From Trebouxia sp. TZW2008 (lineage: Eukaryota > Chlorophyta > Trebouxiophyceae > Trebouxiales > Trebouxiaceae), in assembly GCA_002118135.1 (NCBI GenBank), contig BDIU01000172.1, positions 242,165 to 306,164 on the forward strand: a stretch of 64,000 nucleotides of DNA. The letters run 5' to 3'. Position 1 is the first letter of the stretch. Every line of letters begins with the position of its first letter. Positions 12,701-23,193 of the stretch are shown piece after piece. The notes under the pieces are model-generated. The model was not told the origin of the DNA and searched no databases. It saw only the letters and a program-made list of their open reading frames with translations. The translations under genes and the position numbers were made by a program.

Positions 12701-15700
12701 GCACAAAGAAACAAGTCTCAAGTCAAAACTTGCCTTGATGCCTTGCTCTGGCTCCTGTATCTTCATGAGGGCTGCCCCCAACAGGCGATATGAATCGTAG
12801 TCCCTGTGCTGCTCAGCTAGCTGACTGTAGCACTGCACATAGGCGGTAGGGTCCCTCTTGTGGTGCAGCTCAATGTTGGCTGCTGCTGTCAGAGCCTTCA
12901 AGAAATGCGGGGAGTGCCTGTCAATGCTCCTGAGCAGGGTGAGGGCCGCCTCCACTTCACCCTTGGCTACTGCTAGCTGGCTTTTGGCTACTGTCACCAG
13001 TCCCTGCTCAGCTTTGGCTGGAAACTCCCTGCCAGCATCCTCAAGCACCTGCGGCACATCATGTTGTCAAGGCATGCACTGCAACTTGTACAGACATACG
13101 ACATGAATGCTTGTCATGGCCCCTGGCCACCGCTAGCTGACTGTTGGCTATTTTGACCAGGCCTTGTTCAGGCTTGCCTGGAAACTCCCTGCCAGCATCC
13201 TCAAGCACCTGTGGCACCTCACGCTGTCAAGGCGTGCAACCAAGATGTGCCATGAGAGTTGTCAGCTGTTGAGGGCTGGTCCACTTCACTGTTGAAAATT
13301 GCCAGCTGATTCTTGGCTGTTGTCACCAGTCCCTGCTCAGCTTTGGCTGGAAACTCCCTGCCAGCATCCTCTAGCACCTGTGGCACTCTTGTTGTTATGG
13401 CGCGCAGTGATGCTGATATAGATGTGAATCACCAAGTCTTGTCAGAATTGAGGGCTGCCTTTGTTGCGTTACAGCCAGCTGGGTGTTAAGGCAAAGGGCT
13501 GATCTGGAAGCGCTGCAGAATGTATTGTAATTGCAGGAAGCTAACCCTGAAAAAGCTGGGACAACTGTTCTTTGGTATTGCTGTGCTATAACATCGTGAA
13601 AGATGCATTGGTCTGTCAGCCAGGACAGGTTGGCATGTAGCGTGATATGACCAGTTTTGAGTGTCCAGCAACTGCAAACAGCATTCATTGTGCTGAAGAT
13701 ATGATGCTGTTATTGAGATCACTACATCAATGCTTCCACATTTGACATAATCAAAAGTGGTGCAGCCGTTGAAGCAGCACCTTGGTGGCTTCTGGAATCT
13801 TGGAGGCCTGTGCCAGGGCTTGGGCAAGTAACAGGAAGATGCCAAGCCGCTCTGCCAATGTGGGCTGTGTAAAGCTGTGAGACTGACCGCTTTGCCTGAA
13901 TGTACCAAGCGCATGGTGTCAGTCCACAGCTGTATGAGCTGAAGCTTGAGACAATCCGTTGCTACATGACAACAAGCCAGCTTGTGGGCAGCTGACTGCA
14001 TGGATCCATCAATGTAAGCATGCAGTTTGTGGTGCCTCTACTGTGATTTGGCTGTAGCTTGTCTTTAGGCAAGGCTGGCCAGTGTGCGGAGCTTTATGCT
14101 TTGGAGATACCCGATGAAAATCTTTGGAAGCTTCATGCAAGTTCAGGTGAATTTGTGCAGCAATATGTTTCTTGCGCACAGAAGCATGAACTGTAGTCAA
14201 TGCTTAGCACAGAGACACCAGTAGCTGAATTGACAAAACGGCACCTGAGTATTGTTTGCAGCTGCCTTTTGACTCCTGGCATGCCCATGGCAGCCTGCAG
14301 AAGCCTTTCTGCCTCTTCAGTGCTGCCTGTGGCCATCAACAGCTGTGCCTTTGTCACAGCATAAGCTGCAGTCTCCCTGACCCCAAAGTTGACTGCCACA
14401 GCCTGATCCAGGGCTTCTTGGGCGGCTGCCACTTTTTCCTGCAGCCATGCCAGTGGCTAATGTCAAGGAGCAACATGTTACAGTGAACTTAGAGCAAGGA
14501 TTGCACACGAATCAAGTGTAGAGTGTGTAGTGTACAGCAGTCTTGACCACTTGACTCGTGTGAGATCATCCATGCGTGCAAATGCATTAGCCCAGCTTAC
14601 CGATGCCAACAGAACTCAGGTACAGTATAATAAGGACAGCATGCTATGTGTAGTGTGAATTTGAGCACGACATGCTATGGTGCTATGGTTGCAGGGCGCC
14701 TGTTCAGCATCTCAGACATGTTGCTTGCTAAAGAAGATGGCGCCTGTTCAGCATCTGCTGATACACAGCAGGGCACCCTGTATGTCTAATCCCTTGTTTT
14801 CTTGAGGTGTCAGCACTGCATCAAAGGTTCTTGGGAAGCTGTGTATGTCAAACTAGGATATATCACCTGGTGCAAGTAGATCCTGGTGAGCAGCAGATGG
14901 GCAGGCAGGTTGTCAGGAACACGGTGCAGCACATCTGCTACTTTACGCAAGGCAACCTGGCTGGCTCCAGCCAGATGATGGCTGTCAGCCAGTAGCAGAT
15001 GGGCCTCAGTCATGCCAGAGCAATGCTTGAGCAGTATCTCCAGTAGCCTGCATAATATCCAATGCTGTTCGCAGGTCTGCATGTAGGTCTTTCTGGGATT
15101 TGAAGCCATCAGGCTCAATGCACAGCAGTGAGCAACAAGCAGTCTGCCATTTGGCGCTGAGAGACACTGCCAAGTATGCTGCGTGACAGCTTTTTGGGCA
15201 TGAACAAGAGTGTTTTCCTCTGACTGCAAACGTGCTGGTTATGCTTTGGTACCCACTGGCAACGATGTCAGTGCTTGTTTGAGCCATCAGAAGGTGCCTT
15301 TCCACAGCACTTGAGGACTCTCAGCATGACTGCCAGGTCCTTCACAGGGAGAACTGCATACTGACTGAACTTTTCAAGTAACTATGCAAGCTCATACCTC
15401 TCACATTTGCTCAGCAGAGGCGAAACTGGCTCATCAGCAGCCTTTGGAACCATTCCCAAAGCCCCTAGGAAGAGGCGCACCACCCCCAGGATCCTGGAGG
15501 GGTTCAGCTCGGTGAAGAAGGCGGGGCTGGGCGCATTCTCCAGCAAGCCCTCCACCCTAGTCTGCAGAGCCTGGTCCAGCATTGTGGCTGCCTGCGTAAT
15601 TGATTCCAGGTGACTGCGGGTTACTACTATGCATGGGCAGATTGTGGAAAATGTATTGCTGTACACAAGGAGCACTCGTCTGTAAACTACTGGTGAGACT

Positions 15701-18700
15701 GTACACCACTTGCAGACAGCCTGCACAATAGCAACTGCAGTGCTCAAGTCACAACAGCAATCGACAACATTCAGACCCCTGAAATGCTTCAGCTGAATGG
15801 CAAAGTTGGGGCTGGCAGGCTGACAGCAAGGCCTTACAGAATATTCAGCAAAACATGTGACATGTACAGTTGTCACATGTTTTGCTGAATGTACACGTGG
15901 TAATCACTGACAATCTTTGCAACATCCTTTCATGCTGTGGTGAGCACCTGAGAGACGTCTTGTAGTGCTTCCAGGCATGCACAAGGCAAAGGAAGAGCGC
16001 CTCTGATGATCACAAGCAGTACATACTGGTTGCTGCTGTGAGCACCTGAGAGAGGTCTTAAAGTGCTTCCAGCAATGCACGTGGGGAAGGACCTGCTCTT
16101 GTAAGATCATCAGCAGTGCATGAATGTTGCTGCTGTCAGCACCTGAGAAAGGTCTCGGCCTTGTTTCCAGGCCAGTAGGCCTTGGAGGTACAGGAGGTCA
16201 GGGGCTTGTAGGGACCCCACCCCGGCTGATCCCACCTCCTTCAGAAACTCCAGCTGGCTTGCAGCATCCTTTACCTGCGCTCAAGCATGCAGTCAGGTGG
16301 ATGTTTTGATACATGCAAATCATCTCCAGGTCATGCAGGTAGCTAGTCCTGCGGTAATGTGCCAGCACTGGCAAAATCTCTGCTTGCAATCGGCCTGCCT
16401 GCCTTCAGAGCATTACGAGGCGCCACAGGCATCACTCCACATGTTTCCAAATCAGGTCCCATGCAAAGCAACTGTTGTACCTCGCCACTAAGCAGGTCGC
16501 ACCCAATGCTGCCACAAATGGCATCCATGTTCAGCTCATGCAGATGCCTGGCCCTGCTATATTGTGCCAGCACTGCTGTGTTGTTGCCTTGCAGTCACGT
16601 CAGACCCTGCCTATAATTGAAAGTGGATATACACCAGCAGCCTGGCATGAGCTTGCAATTCACGGCTCAAGAAGGAGATGTCAGTGCACCTTGCTACTGA
16701 GCAAGTTGCATCCAATGCTGTTATACGCAGCATCCATATCCGACTCATGCAGGTGACTGGCCCTGCTATACTGTGCCAGCGCTGCCTGAACCACCCCTTG
16801 TAGCAGGGTCAGACACCCTGCCGCAACAGCATCAAAGGCAGCCGCGCATGCTGCTGAAAGTCATGTTCTGTTGAAAGGAGCAGGTATGGGAGATTCTCTA
16901 CCTTGCCACTGAGCAGGTCGCACTCCATGCATGTCCAGCTCATGCAGATGACTGGCCCTGCTATACTGCTGCTGGAACATCCCCTTGTAGTATGGTCAGA
17001 AACCCTGCCGCAACAGCATCAAAGGCAGCCGTGCATGCTGCTGAAAGTCATGTTCTGTTGGGAGGAGCAGGTTAGGGAGGTTCTCTACCTTGCCACTGAG
17101 CAGGTCGAACTCAATGCTGCCATACATAGCGTCCATGTCCAGCTCGTGCAGGTGACTGGCCCTGCTATACTGTGCCAGTGCTGCCGGAACATCCCCTTGC
17201 AGCAAGGCCAGGTACCCTGCCTCCACAGCATTTCAAGGCACCAAAGACGGCATTGCTCGCACTTGCAGGTCTCAAACCTCATACTGAAGAAGTCAGCGTA
17301 CCTTGCCACTGAGCAGATCACACTCAATGCTGCCATACATAGCATCCATGTCCAGCTCATGCAGATGACTGGCCCTGCTGTACTGTGCCAGCGCTGTCTG
17401 AACATCCCCTTGCAGCAAGGCCAAGTACCCTGCCTCCACAGCATACTGGGGTGTGCTCGGGGCAGCCTTGCATGCTGTCGCGACCAGCACAGAGGTCAGC
17501 TCTAGGATTGTGCTATCTTGGCCTGCAAGCAAACAAGACACAGTTGCTGATGACCGGGTCAAATGCTCAAACAATGCGGCATGTCTGATGCAAGTTTTGG
17601 GGAAGACTTATGAGAGGCTTGGCTGGCTGCATGTTGGCATGGTAGGAACTGACATCAAGCTTTTGGTGACACAACTGCTGAAACTGACTCATGCTTATGA
17701 CCATGGTCCTGTAGATGCCTTTTGAATAGGTGCAGGCAACACATTCTAGCATTGGTGAGCAAGCGCTGTGATGCAACAAAGCAGAGTCATGAAGTGTGCT
17801 GTCATTGTACCTGCAAGGCGTGCATATGGCTGGGCCAGCTGCAGCCAAAGGGCAGGATTGCGGGGCTCTTGCCTGTCTGCTGCCTTGATCAGGGCTTTCA
17901 GCTGCCCTGCTGCCCCTATGTTGTCTCCTTCCCTTACTAGCATATGAATGCCTGCAAAAGGAACAAACTGAATGTACACACAGGGCCCTGCAGCCCAAAT
18001 TCTGTTGATGCTTGCATGCTCTTCACACATGCTGCAAGCCTGGTCTCTGCACTGCTGTGCATGAGTTGTATGTCAGAATGCCAGCACAACAAGGTGGCAA
18101 TCCCTAACCATTCGGCCATGGGAAAGCTTGATGCTTCACAAAGTAGACGGTGTGCTACAAGGAGCAATCAGCAGGGTTTGATTGCTCACAAGCGCCACTA
18201 TCTTTGCTTCAGCTGCTTGTGTCAATGCTGGCAGCAACGCATCTGACAGCAACAAGCAGCTGCAAACCTGACAGGTGCAGCAGCATCAGCAACAGCAACT
18301 GTAAAATCTATGTGTGTGCGGAATTGTGTGGCATATGCATCAGCTTAGGTGTGCGTGGTGTCACAGACACTCTCATGCCCAAGTGACCTCTGAGTCTCAA
18401 ACCTGACAGATGCAGTGCTTGGATGTTGTCTGGCTCCTGCTGCAGTAGCTGGCTGATCACCTCCATGCCCTGCTCCCACTCATGCATGCTCACCAGCAGC
18501 TTAGCCTTCTCAGCCAAGGCTGCCTGGAACCAGGGCTGTTGGGCAATGACAGCGTTCATCAGCTCCAGTGCTGCTGCAGGCTGCTGCTGCAGCTGTAAGC
18601 AGCGGGCTTTGCCCAAAAGAGCCTGCAATGCAAGTCGATGCACACTGAGCGCTGAGTTGTATCCTGCTGTGTGTATGTGCAGGCCTGCCTGAAACCATGG

Positions 18701-20243
18701 CTGTTGTGCAATTACAGTGTTTTGTCAACTCCAGTGCTGCTGCAGGCTGCTGCTGCAGCTGTGAGCAGCGGGCTTTGCCCAAAAGAGCCTGCAATGCAGA
18801 TCGATGCACACTATGTGCTGAGTTGTATCTTGCTGTGTGTATGTGCAGGACCGCCTGAAACCATGGCTGCTGTGCAATTACAGTGTTTGTCAAGTCCAGC
18901 GCTGCTGCAGGCTGCTGCTGCAGCTGTAGGCAGCAGGCTTTGCCCAGAAGAGCTCGCAATGCAAGTTGATGCACACTGTGTTGTGTTATTGCTATGTGAT
19001 ATCTGCAAACAGCTGCTGCAACTGCAGGCAGCAGGCTTTGTCGAGGAGAGCCTGTAACACAAGGACAGCGTGTTCCTGATGTACAGACAGTGGTTTTTTC
19101 GAACAGGAACATCCTTACAGCGATTTGTCTGTACTATATAGATGCAACCAGAATGCAATGGTTGTTTCTGCAGTGCCCTTGGCATGAAATTGTTTTTGAG
19201 TTGAGCATGCATAGATGAAGAGGTTGCTGTGAATGCATACTGTGCTTCACCTTGCTGTGCACAGAAGGTCTGTACATGCTTGCTCAATGCACAAGCTGTG
19301 AAGAATTTGCTGGTGGTGGCAGAGTGGGTGGACTTTGGCAATTTGTTTGTAGTGCTGCCAAGGAAATGTCAAACAACTGTGATCAAACTGTTCACCTCTA
19401 CATGCTTTTGCTGCGTAGTCACCACTTGCTCAACCAAACAAATGTCATTAAGCCTTTCACCTCTGTGTGCTTTGGCTGAGCGGTCAGGATTTGCTCAAAA
19501 AGGCTCAGTGCATGACCCAGGTCCTCAGGGTCAATATGGGTAGCATGAGCACCCTTGTGGGGGTGTATGAGTATCCAGCCAAGCAAGGATAGGACCTGTA
19601 TGTCCCCAGGTGCCTGTTCCAGAGCGCGCTCTGCACAAGCTCTAGCCTTTTCTTGGGAGCCAGTGTGCCATAAGAACATTGCCAGCTGGAGCACAGCTGA
19701 AGGTGGCGCTGCAATGCTTTGCTCCTGCCGGCAGGACACAGGAAAGGGTCTCATGGCAGCTTTATTACAGTTGTGGCAAACTTCTCAAGCATTGCTGAAC
19801 ACGTGGTAGTTTAATGGTAGCATGTTCAAGCAGTACTAGAGGCGTTATAGACAGCAGCAGATGACTTACATCAAGCTCTGCTGACATGTTGATGACAGCA
19901 AGCTCCTTGTCATGGTCTTCTGCAACGCCACTAGCATGTATCAGAGCAGCCTTGGTTGCCAATCCAACTTGGGGTGACTGTAACAGTGGCTGCAATTCTC
20001 TGAGTGCCTGAGCAACAGTATGTTTGCTGGATCAGAACCTTCCAGGTTGTGCACTTGCATGCACCACAGAATGCTCACCTCAGTGGATTTGGACTCCAGC
20101 AAGAGCCCCACAGATTTCCAAAACAATGCAATATGATCATTTGTGCGCACTGCCAGAGCCCTATTGCAAGTCTCTTGCAACGCACAGACACAGCCTTCTC
20201 GCAGCTGGTAGTTGAGCAGAAGCAAAAGTCTTTGCTGGTCCAT
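6783..20243 (-). CDS. IFT139: IFT139 / TTC21B, intraflagellar transport complex A TPR protein
   Basis: About 23 exons: 20079-20243, 19870-20007, 19461-19724, 18403-18622, 17811-17951, 17302-17522, 16143-16274, 15398-15591, 14867-15047, 14245-14438, 13781-13851, 12734-13048, 11690-11893, 11147-11248, 10738-10917, 10332-10520, 9574-9748, 9036-9129, 8335-8524, 7826-7986, 7452-7572, 7117-7209, 6783-6989. They sum to about 1,316 aa, the length of human TTC21B. All carry TPR helices that follow the TTC21B order. Diagnostic pieces are [53 protein letters not shown] and the C-terminal [20 protein letters not shown] ... [15 protein letters not shown]139 is a peripheral IFT-A subunit needed for retrograde transport and membrane-protein entry into cilia. 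The junction between exons 10 and 11 is not resolved: the obvious donor and acceptor are out of phase. Intron 12 has a GC donor. Many introns contain decayed exon copies, annotated separately. Confidence 0.93.
8150..8285 (-). repeat. Decayed copy of an IFT139 exon end
   Basis: About 8230-8285 resembles the last ~55 nt of the real exon at 8335-8524 (the ACATGTACATCAC and AGCAACTGC words recur in altered form). It lies in the following intron, next to an unrelated stretch from 8150. Confidence 0.5.
9400..9500 (-). repeat. Partial copy of IFT139 exon 17
   Basis: 9415-9500 is about 80% identical by eye to 9568-9650, the 3' part of the real exon 9574-9748, and includes the donor-side word ACCTGCAATGCCAGCTGTTC. 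It lacks the rest of the exon. Confidence 0.7.
10540..10675 (-). repeat. Partial copy of IFT139 exon 15
   Basis: 10560-10675 matches 10737-10855 (the end of the real exon 10738-10917) with the shared words TGATCAGCTTTCTG, TGGCTGGCGTACA and GGTGCTCTCCCA in slightly changed form. It contains differences that break the frame and is separated from the real exon by a (CAGACA)n tract. Confidence 0.75.
10678..10736 (+). repeat. (CAGACA)n simple repeat in IFT139 intron
   Basis: Imperfect CAGACA/CAGAGA tandem lying directly between an exon copy and the real exon. A second CAGACA-rich stretch lies at 11287-11400. Confidence 0.85.
11287..11400 (+). repeat. CAGA/CAAACA-rich simple repeat in IFT139 intron
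   Basis: Clustered ACAGACAG and AACAAACA units within the intron between exons 13 and 14. Confidence 0.75.
11950..12535 (-). repeat. Three decayed tandem copies of IFT139 exon 13
   Basis: The start of the real exon (11690-11893) recurs at about 12035-12120, 12250-12335 and 12455-12535, with the marker TCCTTTGGCTGCTGCTCCAA at offsets of about 210, 216 and 203 bp. The units include flanking intron (CTGCTGCAATACTTTTTCAC at 11939 and 12150). All lie upstream of the real exon in gene direction. Frames are interrupted. Confidence 0.85.
13100..13400 (-). repeat. Two copies of IFT139 exon 12 5' end
   Basis: The stretch GAAACTCCCTGCCAGCATCC of the real exon (12734-13048) recurs at about 13180 and 13351 (real copy at 13021), giving units of about 164 and 171 bp. 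Acceptor-like sequences are kept. The copies lie upstream of the real exon in gene direction. Confidence 0.85.
15925..16075 (-). repeat. Two copies of IFT139 exon 7 3' end
   Basis: GAGCACCTGAGAGA(C/G)GTCTT at about 15942 and 16039 corresponds to the donor end of the real exon at 16143-16180 (GCACCTGAGAAAGGTCTC). The short units keep the exon-intron border, with GCTGCTGTGAGCACC next to it. Confidence 0.75.
16297..17232 (-). repeat. Five tandem copies of IFT139 exon 6
   Basis: The real exon is 17302-17522. Copies lie at about 17087-17232 (nearly intact, encoding [20 protein letters not shown] with a GT donor), 16900-17027 (internal deletion), 16688-16834, 16482-16610 and 16297-16375 (partial, very eroded). 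Units are about 185-215 bp. The flanks at 16820-16890 and 17005-17080 are almost identical, showing that intron is duplicated with the exon. Divergence appears to increase with distance from the real exon. All lie downstream of it in gene direction. Confidence 0.9.
18681..19052 (-). repeat. Tandem 168-bp copies of IFT139 exon 4
   Basis: The real exon is 18403-18622. Copy B (18681-18848) and copy C (18849-about 19000) are 168-bp units, with a fragment at about 19010-19052. Copy B has an extra T in a GTTTTGTC run that shifts its frame relative to copy C. Copy B keeps the TTGCAG acceptor; copy C has lost it. The units encode [24 protein letters not shown] TPR helices. All lie upstream of the real exon in gene direction. 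Confidence 0.9.
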
Positions 20244-20899
20244 TGTTTGCGCTCAAGGTATGTCACTCGTCAGGCTAGGTCGGCGCCTTGATTGTTACCC
20301 TCCTATGCTCAGGATGATGTTGGTGATGCCACTCTAAGTTGCTGTAGCGATTTTAACTGGAACTGCGAGCGCAGCAGGCTGTAGAGCTTGAAGGCTCTTT
20401 CTTGTTGTTCAGGTGCACGCGGGCTCGTGTACTTTAAATATGGAGGTTTAGTCAGGCTGTTCGCTATTGTCCACCGGCTTGCTCAGTCGCCTCTTGCAGC
20501 CGGTGTGTGGTTAGCCACTGATCACGAGGCGTGGCAGCCAGTCAAAGCTGCTTGTTAAGGTGCGCGTTGCTCGTAAGATGCCAGCGCAGGCAAGCATCCG
20601 GGACCCAAAATAGGCTGGGGGTAATGCAGCGCGAGCACAATTCAGTTACTATGCGCGCAAGCGTCTGGATCAAGCTTTTCTCAAGCCTAAGGAACAGCCC
20701 TGATGCTACATGATAACTTGCAAGGCTGCATGCTGAAGCCTTGCTTCGATTCTCGCAGCGTCGTTGCAGGCGTCACCTCACCCATCGCCAGTAAGCTGGG
20801 TGAAAAACTCCGGGTGGAAGGGTTGGTGCGGATATTGTGTATTGATAGGCCTTTCTTTTAGCTACGTTGCCATCAGCTGGACACACCTGTTTCATCACA
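20244..20899. other. Intergenic region between IFT139 start and tRNA-Trp
   Basis: No convincing gene. It should hold the IFT139 promoter (minus strand). It is somewhat richer in CpG-containing words (for example 20400-20680) than the gene bodies, as often seen at promoters. Confidence 0.4.
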
Positions 20900-20971
20900 G
20901 GCTTGGTGGCTCAATGGTAGAGCATCCGACTCCAGATCGGAAGGTTGCGCGTTCAATTCGCGTCCAGGTCA
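20900..20971 (+). tRNA. tRNA-Trp (anticodon CCA)
   Basis: A 72-nt cloverleaf folds fully: acceptor GGCTTGG/CCAGGTC (two G-U pairs), D stem GCTC/GAGC with loop AATGGTA, anticodon stem TCCGA/TCGGA with loop CTCCAGA (anticodon CCA at 20932-20934), T stem GCGCG/CGCGT with loop TTCAATT, discriminator A. There is no intron and no encoded CCA tail. A run of six T at 20972 is a Pol III terminator. The body closely follows the eukaryotic cytosolic tRNA-Trp pattern. Confidence 0.95.
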
Positions 20972-20977
20972 TTTTTT
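20972..20977 (+). terminator. Pol III T-run after tRNA-Trp
   Basis: TTTTTT directly follows the tRNA discriminator base. Confidence 0.85.
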
Positions 20978-21034
20978 CGGTTTTTTGCAAATGCTTCCAT
21001 GTTCTGTTTTGCGCCTGGCATGATCTTTTTGCTT

Positions 21035-21236
21035 GGGCTTGGCGTACATCCCCTTGTCTAGACATGACATCTCTGGAGCTTCCGTGTTCTATCCATATTC
21101 ACAACCTGCTTTGTGCCTGGCATGATCTTTTTGCTTGGCCTGGATGACCTATGGGTCTGCATGAGGGCTTGGCGTACATCCCCTTGTCTAGACATGACAT
21201 CTCTGGAGCTTCTGTGTTCTATCCATATTCACAACC
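21035..21236 (+). repeat. 72-bp direct repeat downstream of tRNA-Trp
   Basis: 21035-21106 and 21165-21236 are identical except for about one base (GGGCTTGGCGTACATCCCCT to ATTCACAACC). The preceding TGCCTGGCATGATCTTTTTG (around 21013 and 21115) is also doubled, so the whole unit is about 100-130 bp. The near identity indicates a recent duplication. Confidence 0.95.
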
Positions 21237-21426
21237 ACGTAAATTAAACAATTGAACGGTCAGCTACCTCAGCAACGTCAGCATCGTGATCATTACCAGC
21301 ATCAATCAAGTGACTGCGCTCAACCAGAAGGCATTTGTCTCAGCATTGAAGTACAGTGAGGTGACACTCAACACTTGTAGCTATTTTCTACGCGATGAGG
21401 TCAACCCAATCAGAAGCCACACCACT

Positions 21427-23193
21427 ATGGCGCAGAACAAAAGAAAGGCCAACAGCAATTGTGTCAGCGGGCCTGAGCAGGTGCGCAGACAGCAAATAGC
21501 TCGCCATGCACAGAAGCTCAGAGCTGTATGGCCACAGCACGTGTCTGACAATCAGCTGTCCGCCAAGGCCACTGTAGCTCTGGCAACACACAACATCAAA
21601 AGGGGCTATACCTTTGTTGCTTTGGTGGGGTCTGAGCTGCATGCCACTAACCCTCATGGCAGCAACTGCTTTGATGGGCATGTTCACCACAGCGATCGGT
21701 ACTTTGTCAGGTTTGTGCAGTCAGGCACAATGGAGTTCCATTGTTACAGCGAGAGTGTGGTGAAATTCAGCCAGCAATCAACATTGGTCACCGGTGCCAA
21801 GATGTGGAGAAGATGCGGACTGTGAAGATGCGGACTGTACGCATTGACATTCACTTTGGTCTACTCAGCACACTGGAGCAGCTAGTGGTTTAGCACAACA
21901 GTTGTTCAGGCAAAAGTGTTGCGGCTAGGCTTGAGTGGTTGAAGCTCAATGAGTCTCAGCTGTTCAGACGAGTGCAGAACACAGTAGTCACCTTTCTCAA
22001 AAGGTTTATGGTATGCATAATATCAGAAAGCTTGTATGTCCGCAAGCACTTGACACAATGGAAATGAACAGCTTCTTTGTCTACAGCAAAGGGAAGCTGA
22101 CATGCGTCATTGAGCTTATAAGCTGGGTCTTCAATTCCAGGAGAACTTCTGCCAACAGATCTACCAAGACAAAAGTCATCGGCAACCCATATGGGTGTGC
22201 AAAACGGTCTGCATTGCTGCCATCTGCATTGCTGCTGTCTGCACTATTGTTTGCATTCACTGTTTTTTGCAATGTTGTTTGCATTGCCGCTGTCTGTTAT
22301 CTGTAGCGCCACTGCCTGCACTGTTGCTGTATGCACTGCTGTTTTCTGTACTTGATTAGCTTTGCTAATAGGTTGTCAAGACTCAAAATGCACCGCAGGC
22401 ATCGTGTTGCTGAAGACGAGTCCAAGTTGTCTGAGGGTGCCAACCCATTGCTTGAAGCCCCTGATTTTAGGCTAACAAACGCCAAGATGGCCTTGCTGCA
22501 GCCAGTGCTGAAGCACATACTTAACAGCAGGTGCTCTGGCGTGGCAGAGCACAATGACATTTCTCTGGACTGGATGGCCTATGTTGCTCAGAACATAACC
22601 ACACAACAAGATTGGGTAAGCTGACACCAACGCTGTGCTCAACCAGTTTTGCCACACAGGCTCGGTGTCTTGCATGCATGCCATGCTTGAATGTATACTG
22701 GTGGCTATTTGTGAACTGACTGACCAAGATTCGAATCCCAGCGCTGGGCATTGGTTTGTTTTGTGAGTTTATGCAGTTTTGTCGTATGCAGGTACATGCC
22801 CATCTTTATTGGTCCAGAGGGCAGCGCCAAGGGCATCATCCTTGGCATCTACCGTTGCCGCTGTTTGACAAGCGCAGGCTGCACTGCACCAATTTTGATG
22901 CCGTGACAGATCCATTTAGTGCAGCTATGAAGCACAAGGTCTCCATCATTGTGTACAAAGGGGACAAGTAAGTTTACACCCAGTCTATGCTTGTTGCAGA
23001 AGGGCGCAACGTCACGCATGCATTGTGTGCACATCAATAATTGTCTGTCTCTCTTCTTCATTCCCTGGCCAGTCAGCATCATATCTGCAGTTTGAGCGCC
23101 GTTGTAGACACCAATGACTTCTGGTTGATCATTGACAGCAGTCGCTGCATATTGCTGGCAGCTATTCTGCAGATAGATGACTATTATGAGTAA
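21427..23193 (+). CDS. Unrecognised multi-exon protein-coding gene
   Basis: I do not recognise the family. Coherent coding pieces can be linked: 21427 onward (MAQNKRKAN..., with FVALVGSELHATNPHGSNC and DRYFVRFVQSGTMEFHCYS), 21925-22009 (RLEWLKLNESQLFRRVQNTV), about 22379-22616 (ANPLLEAPDF ... SLDWMAYVAQNITTQQDW, donor GTAAGC), 22791-22969 (VHAHLYWSRGQRQG ... VSIIVYKGD, donor GTAAGT) and 23073-23193 (ending ILQIDDYYE then TAA). The last three join in phase. There are no membrane segments, signal peptide or known motif. The start and the middle joins are uncertain. It could be a lineage-specific gene or an old transposon-derived one; nothing decisive is visible. Confidence 0.4.
22195..22345 (+). 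repeat. CATTGCTG/CTGTCTGC-rich imperfect repeat
   Basis: Irregular tandem of 8-18 bp units around GCATTGCTG and CTGTCTGCA, inside the unrecognised gene, probably intronic. Confidence 0.6.

Noticed and set aside
13741..13780. Extension of IFT139 exon 11 (VLLQRLHHF)
   Set aside because: It precedes a stop and duplicates the start of exon 12. The donor at 13780 gives the expected [11 protein letters not shown] join.
15275..15350. Possible extra IFT139 exon ([20 protein letters not shown])
   Set aside because: The exons at 15398-15591 and 15047-14867 join directly in phase and match TTC21B without it.
15840..15895. Inverted repeat around ACATGTGACATGTACAGTTGTCACATG and the doubled AAACATGT/ACATGTTTTGCTGAAT
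   Set aside because: A short palindrome of about 20 bp arms in an intron, with no transposase, target duplication or RNA gene features; probably chance or a small hairpin.
22640..22760. tRNA-like words: GATTCGAATCCC B-box at 22730 and an A-box-like TGGCAAAACTGGTTGAGCA on the minus strand
   Set aside because: The two boxes are on different strands or in the wrong order and no cloverleaf can be folded. At most a decayed tRNA-derived fragment.
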